From contig JAHWGX010000032.1 of NCBI GenBank assembly GCA_019323655.1, positions 1 through 9,934 on the forward strand: a stretch of DNA of 9,934 bases. Direction: 5' to 3'. The notes beneath the pieces are model-generated. The model saw only the letters and a program-made list of their open reading frames with translations. It searched no databases and had not been told where the DNA came from. Both the position numbers and the translations under genes were made by a program. Positions 6,343 to 9,934 of this stretch are shown piece after piece (the stretch's first letter is position 1; every line of letters starts with the position of its first letter). Source of the DNA: Candidatus Woesearchaeota archaeon. Lineage in GTDB: Archaea; Nanobdellota; Nanobdellia; Woesearchaeales; GW2011-AR4.

Positions 6343-7470
6343 CTAGGTGCATATCAAATCTAATTTGCCGTTGTCTGCAGCATTTCTTATTTCCATTGCA
6401 ATCCTTTCTCCGTATGATATCGGCTTTTGGTAAAGATATGCAGAGTAAGGCGTGAACATTGTTCCGGGGCTTCCAGGGATTCTCATGGAAACATCAAAAA
6501 TTACAATATCTTCTTTGCCTTCTTCCGCAACAACTGCGCCCTGCAGCGCAAAAGGCCCTATTATCCCGGGCTTGTGCAGCTTTTTTGCCGCTTCAACAAA
6601 TTTCTCGCCAATGCTAAAAATTTTCTCAAGCAGGGACTCTTTTGTTGTTACAGCAATATGGCCTGTTTCTATCAGTTTTGGCTTGATGAACTTTAAGGCA
6701 GCCATCTGGTCAGTTGCCGGAAGCCTTATTAAGCCATCCAAGTTGGTCTGCCTCCTTGTGTCAGTTCCCATAAGCTCCAGCTCATTATCCAAAACACTGT
6801 AAAAATAATTGAAGTTTACATGCGCCCCAACAGCATACTCCTCTATTACTGCCTTCCTCAGGCCTTCTGCTGTTATTATTTTTTTGTTCAGCAGGTCATT
6901 GGATTTTTCCCTGTAAGTTTCATAGCTGTCGGCAAAGAAAAATGCCCTTTCATACCCCCTTTTGGCTTCAGCGACCTTTACAATAACAGCCCTGTCAATT
7001 TCCCCGGCAGTTTTAAAGATTTTTGGAATCCTTATTCCGGCCTTCTGCAGGATATAATACTGGTTTTTTGGGACGTCCCTTTCTTCAAGCTTTACCATTC
7101 CCCTTGTGCCGAATATAGGCACCAGAAACTTGTTTTCAATCTCGTCAAAGTTGCAGTAAACCCAGAAATACCTGTTATGAATAAATATCGTGTTTAATTT
7201 TCTTAGCTTTTCCTGCACTTCCTTCTTAACGATATCCCTGAACTTGTCCACTAAAATAATCTCATCTATTATTCCCTTGTTATCCCTTGATTTGTAGTAT
7301 TTTTCATATGTTTTTTCCCTTCCCTTTTGGCAGACAGCAACTGTCCTAAACCCGTTAATCTTTGCGCCTCTGCATATATCAAGCGCAGAATGGCCACCAA
7401 GAGTGCCAATAGTTATATTGCTCTTGTCGTAGCTTTCCAGTATTTTTTTTATTTTTTCTTGTGTTAGCAT
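6343..7470 (-). CDS. PurP-family ATP-grasp ligase, divergent paralogue
   Basis: The protein has 375 residues and aligns end to end with the PurP family (DUF1246 N-terminal, DUF1297 C-terminal ATP-grasp), whose known reaction is AICAR + formate + ATP to FAICAR. Shared marks include GTLGGHSALDICRGAK (22-37), KGREK (49-53), IPKIFKT, MGTDTRR and GPFALQ (305-310). It departs from the canonical copy at 8696-9721 in the ATP-grasp loop, where GARGGKGYF is replaced by EAKRGYERAFFF (168-179). It also departs at the RYESN position (RRQTN) and near the C-terminus, where SARIVAGTN is SMRIPGSPG. These changes hit likely ligand-binding sites, so a changed substrate or reaction is plausible. It lies 6 bases after the exported-protein gene and 9 bases before the PP-loop gene, so these are probably one operon. 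Family membership is firm; the exact reaction is not. Confidence 0.88.
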   Translation of the reverse strand: MLTQEKIKKILESYDKSNITIGTLGGHSALDICRGAKINGFRTVAVCQKGREKTYEKYYKSRDNKGIIDEIILVDKFRDIVKKEVQEKLRKLNTIFIHNRYFWVYCNFDEIENKFLVPIFGTRGMVKLEERDVPKNQYYILQKAGIRIPKIFKTAGEIDRAVIVKVAEAKRGYERAFFFADSYETYREKSNDLLNKKIITAEGLRKAVIEEYAVGAHVNFNYFYSVLDNELELMGTDTRRQTNLDGLIRLPATDQMAALKFIKPKLIETGHIAVTTKESLLEKIFSIGEKFVEAAKKLHKPGIIGPFALQGAVVAEEGKEDIVIFDVSMRIPGSPGTMFTPYSAYLYQKPISYGERIAMEIRNAADNGKLDLICT

Positions 7471-7476
7471 TTTTAT

Positions 7477-8691
7477 TTATTTGGCCCACAGTGATTTGAA
7501 CCATTCCACAATTTTTTTAAAAAAGTTGCTTTTTTCCTTAGGTGCTGGTTGCGGTTCTTCAGGCTCTTGTTTTATTTCTTGTTCTTCATCCGTACCATTT
7601 CCATCCTCTTTTTGTTCACTGATTTTTTTGTTTAAATCTTCAATTATTTTTTGTTTTTCTTTTTCAGCATCAGTCGCTTCCTTAGCCTCAGCCTGCTCTT
7701 CCTCTTCCCGGGTTTCCTCTTCATCTATGGTAACCACAAACTTCTCTCCGCTTAAGCTGTAATCCTCGTAATTTGTTAAAACATTTACCGCCTCCTGTAT
7801 GCCTTTATCGCTGCCGCTCATTATAACCCCATACACATTTGCATTGTCCTCAAACAATCTGATAACAGCCTCTCCTTCTTCAAGGCCCTTATCACATGGT
7901 TCAGGCTCGCCCATTATCTTTGAAGATAACTGATTATGGCACGCACTGCCTATCAATATTAAATTTTGGTCTAAAGTGGCAACTTCACTTGCTAATTTAG
8001 TGTAGCCACTTACCGGTTTTTCCAGGTATTTTCCAAAGAATAAGGCTAAATTAGTTTGTGCAATGACATCGGATGATGGCGCTTCGTCTCCTACAACTAT
8101 CAAAGAGTTTAAGCTGCCTTTTTTAATAAACATTTCAGGAAAATCAGACAAATCTTTTTTTACTAAATTTGAATACTCTAATTCAAATTCCCCTTGGGAG
8201 TTCTTAGTAACCTCTATCTGCGTTCCTTTGAAGTTATAGTCTTGGAAGTTAGCTAAAACATTTGCAGCATTTCTTATACCCCAATAAGAGCTGGCTGTAA
8301 CTAACAGTTGATAATGCCCTTTTTTGTTTGTAAACCTTATTATCCCAATATTCACATCTATATCAGCAGAGCAGTCTGAGGGGTTATCCATTAGCTCTGA
8401 GGAAATGGGATTATTGCAGGGGCTTCCAATCACTATTAAATTCTGAGCATATATGTCAGATATTTCATTGCTGAGTTTAGTAGATTTAACATTAATACCC
8501 AATTTTTGTATGCTTAATGCTATATCGGATGCAGCGATTATATCTTCTGCTACAGCTTTGTCTCCCACGACAATATACCCATCAAATCTATCGCCTTCTA
8601 TAAACATATCCGGGTAATCAGACATGTCCATAGCGCAAACAATATTAATCAGACAAATAAAAATCACTAATTGCAATAGCAGTTTTTTCAT
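7477..8691 (-). CDS. Exported S-layer-like protein with two tandem repeats and a charged C-terminal tail
   Basis: The protein has 404 residues. A signal peptide (MKKLLLQLVIFICLINIVCA, 1-20) is followed by two homologous domains at about 24-162 and 182-321. Each begins SD(Y/F)P(D/E)MFI, continues with (Y/L)IVVGD, then LI(V/L)IGS, and ends with NVL(A/T)N(F/Y)(E/Q)DY. This resembles repeat domains annotated as S-layer family in archaea. Each domain has a Cys pair exactly 15 residues apart (C92/C107 and C251/C266), likely disulphides outside the cell. Residues 323-387 are a very acidic, Pro-containing linker with predicted helix. The last 16 residues (NFFKKIVEWFKSLWAK) are basic and amphipathic. 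No membrane helix or lipobox is seen, so anchoring might depend on that tail. The gene sits between two purP paralogues, 4 bases after one and 6 before the other. The surface role is inferred; nothing visible links it to purine metabolism. Confidence 0.8.
   Translation of the reverse strand: MKKLLLQLVIFICLINIVCAMDMSDYPDMFIEGDRFDGYIVVGDKAVAEDIIAASDIALSIQKLGINVKSTKLSNEISDIYAQNLIVIGSPCNNPISSELMDNPSDCSADIDVNIGIIRFTNKKGHYQLLVTASSYWGIRNAANVLANFQDYNFKGTQIEVTKNSQGEFELEYSNLVKKDLSDFPEMFIKKGSLNSLIVVGDEAPSSDVIAQTNLALFFGKYLEKPVSGYTKLASEVATLDQNLILIGSACHNQLSSKIMGEPEPCDKGLEEGEAVIRLFEDNANVYGVIMSGSDKGIQEAVNVLTNYEDYSLSGEKFVVTIDEEETREEEEQAEAKEATDAEKEKQKIIEDLNKKISEQKEDGNGTDEEQEIKQEPEEPQPAPKEKSNFFKKIVEWFKSLWAK
7729..8622 (-). 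repeat. Internal tandem duplication in the exported protein gene
   Basis: Two units of about 140 codons, 8622-8206 and 8148-7729, encode homologous domains separated by a linker of about 20 codons. The copies are old, since identity is limited to the starts, the IVVGD and IGS strands, the Cys pairs and the NVL...DY ends. They reflect domain duplication rather than a recent DNA repeat. Confidence 0.75.
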
Positions 8692-8695
8692 ATTT

Positions 8696-8702
8696 TCACC
8701 CC
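8696..8702 (-). promoter_or_regulatory. Ribosome binding site of the exported-protein gene, overlapping the purP stop
   Basis: On the - strand GGGGTGA (8702-8696) resembles GGAGGTGA and includes the purP stop codon TGA. Four bases separate it from the ATG at 8691. The arrangement ties translation of the exported protein to that of purP. Confidence 0.55.
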
Positions 8703-9721
8703 AAAACCTTATTCAGCTTATTTTGCTTAATAGCAGTCTTGATTTCCCTAGCAATCCTCCTTCCGGTGCTCATCGGCTCGGTGTACTTTAGCCATGTATA
8801 TGGGCTTCCCTCGATATAGGGGTTGGTTCCTGCAACAATTCTCGCGGAAATCTCAAAAGTGTAAATCTCTTCCTCTGGAGTCATTATTGTTTCAAGGCAG
8901 AAAGGCCCCCATAGCCCTCCGGGAGTCATTTTTTTGCTTACTTTGACTACTCCCTCGCCCATATCAATAATCCTTGGAAGGAATGATTCCCTTACCACAA
9001 CAGGGATGTTTCCAACTATCACATAGCTGGGGTCAACTTTTTGCGCAGGCAGAGCAAACTGGTCTCTTGCAGAAACCCTCCCAAGGCTGTCAACATTGCT
9101 CTCATACCTTTTGTCAAAACCCATTACCTCAAGCTCATTCGTCAGGGAAGAGTAAAAGTAATGAATATACATATGCACACCTAAGAGGTATTCCTGTATA
9201 ACATAATCCTGCTCTTTAGGGTGCAGCTTTATTTTTTTGTTGAAGTCCCTCTCATTTTTTGCCAGAAAATAGCCTTTGCCCCCTCTTGCGCCGTGGAATT
9301 TTACGATTACGCTCCTGTCAATTTCCTTTGGGCTTTTGAAAATTTTCGGAAGCTTCAGGCCAGCCTGCTTCAGCCATGTTCTTTCAATTTTTCTGTCAGA
9401 CTCAAAACGCAGAATATTCTTGTTGCCATAGTATGGAATCTTCAGCTTCTCCAGCTTGTCTGTGCCTAAATAAGCAATCAAGGATGCGTGGGGGATAAAG
9501 ATTGCCTTCTTTTTTATCAGCATGTCCTGTATGCCAATCAGCTCAGCGTAATTGTTTATGGTTATAATTTCATCTGCAACCTTGAAAAGCCTGTAAGGCT
9601 TTTCCCTGCCCTTTATGCATACCGCTATCGTAGAAAAACCTTCGTCATGCGCTCCTTTGAGTATCTGTAAAGCAGAATGAGATCCTATTGTAACAATTTT
9701 ATAGTCTTTAGTTTTAACCAT
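8696..9721 (-). CDS. purP: FAICAR synthetase (formate-AICAR ligase), canonical PurP
   Basis: It catalyses the ATP- and formate-dependent formylation of AICAR to FAICAR, replacing the folate-dependent PurH step in archaea. From the ATG at 9721 it has 341 residues, a usual length. Canonical marks are TIGSHSALQILKGA (11-24), CIKGR (35-39), KFHGARGGKGYF (141-152, the ATP-grasp loop), EVMGFDKRYESNVDSLGR (198-215), GPFCLE (272-277) and EISARIVAGTN (290-300). The TTG at 9736 would add five residues, but the TATA box places transcription start at the ATG at 9721, and no Shine-Dalgarno sequence is visible. It is the first gene of a tight four-gene operon. Because all loop motifs match the family, this copy is the likely working FAICAR synthetase, while the copy at 6343-7470 is divergent. 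Confidence 0.93.
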   Translation of the reverse strand: MVKTKDYKIVTIGSHSALQILKGAHDEGFSTIAVCIKGREKPYRLFKVADEIITINNYAELIGIQDMLIKKKAIFIPHASLIAYLGTDKLEKLKIPYYGNKNILRFESDRKIERTWLKQAGLKLPKIFKSPKEIDRSVIVKFHGARGGKGYFLAKNERDFNKKIKLHPKEQDYVIQEYLLGVHMYIHYFYSSLTNELEVMGFDKRYESNVDSLGRVSARDQFALPAQKVDPSYVIVGNIPVVVRESFLPRIIDMGEGVVKVSKKMTPGGLWGPFCLETIMTPEEEIYTFEISARIVAGTNPYIEGSPYTWLKYTEPMSTGRRIAREIKTAIKQNKLNKVLG

Positions 9722-9741
9722 ATCATAAGGGGGCAATAGGG

Positions 9742-9757
9742 TTTTATAAACCTTTCG
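9742..9757 (-). promoter_or_regulatory. BRE + TATA promoter of the purP operon, leaderless
   Basis: On the - strand CGAAAGG (9757-9751) is followed by TTTATAAAA (9750-9742). The TATA centre is about 26 bases before the ATG at 9721, so transcription should begin at the start codon. The TATA core with its flanks on the + strand (GGTTTTATAAACC) is almost symmetric and might also fire toward the transposase gene, though no good BRE is seen on that side. Confidence 0.7.
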
Positions 9758-9811
9758 CTTAGCTGGGCTTTGAAGCGATGAGAATTCTTTTAAGCTGATT
9801 TTATCAACTTA
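9756..9811 (+). other. Two hairpins in the leader of the IS110-family transposase gene
   Basis: Hairpin 1 pairs CGCTT+AGC (9756-9763) with GCT (9767-9769) and AAGCG (9773-9777), with a three-base bulge and a TGG loop. Hairpin 2 pairs TAAG+TGAT (9791-9799) with ATCA+CTTA (9803-9811), with one C/A mismatch and a TTT loop. IS110-type elements carry structured guide (bridge) RNAs in the noncoding end next to the transposase. This leader is only about 75 bases, shorter than described bridge RNAs, so it may be only part of such a structure or just an IS end. Confidence 0.4.
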
Positions 9812-9823
9812 GCCAGGTAAAAA

Positions 9824-9830
9824 GGAGGTG
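9824..9830 (+). promoter_or_regulatory. Strong ribosome binding site of the transposase gene
   Basis: GGAGGTG is a full match to the archaeal/bacterial Shine-Dalgarno sequence, 6 bases before the ATG at 9837. It is the strongest such site in the window and sets the transposase start. Confidence 0.8.
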
Positions 9831-9836
9831 TTTAAG

Positions 9837-9934
9837 ATGAAACAAATGGAGTTATTTGCGGGATTGGACATGCATAAAGATTCAATCACTGCAACAATAA
9901 AAGATGATGCAGGAAATCCTGTAAGGGTTTTGAA
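9837..9934 (+). CDS. IS110-family transposase, N-terminal fragment (cut by window end)
   Basis: The 32 complete codons read MKQMELFAGLDMHKDSITAT and onward through KDDAGNPVRVL. The FAGLDMHKDSI motif matches the N-terminus of IS110-family transposases (usually written as GIDVHK), whose first Asp, here D11, belongs to the RuvC-like DEDD catalytic set. The remaining catalytic acids and the C-terminal Ser-containing domain lie beyond the window, so intactness cannot be judged. It is transcribed divergently from purP, about 115 bases apart. The bases between hold the purP promoter and two hairpins. Confidence 0.85.
   Translation, partial: MKQMELFAGLDMHKDSITATIKDDAGNPVRVL

Larger units (their letters stand above)
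9758..9934 (+). mobile_element. 5' part of an IS110-family insertion sequence, right side cut by window
   Basis: The element is recognised from the first codons of its transposase. Its left end is only bracketed between the purP promoter (ending 9757) and the transposase ribosome binding site. IS110 elements usually lack terminal inverted repeats, so no end can be read directly. Confidence 0.5.

Noticed and set aside
8632..8640. Possible lipoprotein Cys at residue 19 of the exported protein
   Set aside because: The preceding residues N-I-V do not fit a lipobox, and ordinary cleavage after VCA fits better.
9722..9736. TTG start for purP at 9736
   Set aside because: The TATA box places the transcript start near 9721, so the TTG would lie upstream of the mRNA.
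1..9934. tRNA, rRNA and CRISPR arrays
   Set aside because: No cloverleaf-like segments, rRNA signature stretches or regularly spaced repeats were seen by eye on either strand.

Overview
The window looks archaeal. It carries two PurP-type ATP-grasp ligases, a family essentially confined to archaea, three BRE+TATA promoters, GGAGG-type ribosome binding sites, and an S-layer-like exported protein. The mix of a fused GuaA, a PurP pair and an S-layer-like repeat protein would fit a DPANN lineage such as Woesearchaeota or Pacearchaeota. That placement is inference, because no rRNA or ribosomal gene is present.

Left part (1-1724, + strand) is visibly more AT-rich than the rest. It holds the last 32 codons of an unidentified gene, then a two-gene unit: a small C39/papain-like cysteine peptidase with no export signal, and an unrecognised protein of about 323 residues. 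A BRE/TATA element sits about 26 bases before the first ATG, so the transcript is probably leaderless. The second gene starts inside the first and has its own Shine-Dalgarno sequence.

Middle and right parts (1826-9721) are one long run of nucleotide-metabolism genes on the - strand. In transcription order they are: a canonical purP; an exported two-repeat S-layer-like protein; a second, divergent purP paralogue; a divergent stand-alone GMP-synthetase-type PP-loop protein; a gap of about 330 bases; pyrG (CTP synthase); and a full-length fused guaA. The first four genes are separated by 4 to 9 bases and look like one operon from a leaderless promoter at 9742-9757. The gap holds a stem-loop, a decayed copy of the 3' end of the PP-loop gene, and a second promoter. 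pyrG and guaA overlap by ATGA and look translationally coupled. The run covers late steps of purine synthesis (AICAR to FAICAR, XMP to GMP) and UTP to CTP. purH/purO-type cyclohydrolase, guaB (IMP dehydrogenase) and purA/purB are not in the window.

The convergent gap at 1725-1825 shows no clear terminator or gene. The right edge (9837-9934, + strand) is the start of an IS110-family DEDD transposase behind a strong ribosome binding site and a short leader that can form two hairpins. The IS is cut by the window end and its left boundary cannot be placed from this sequence.
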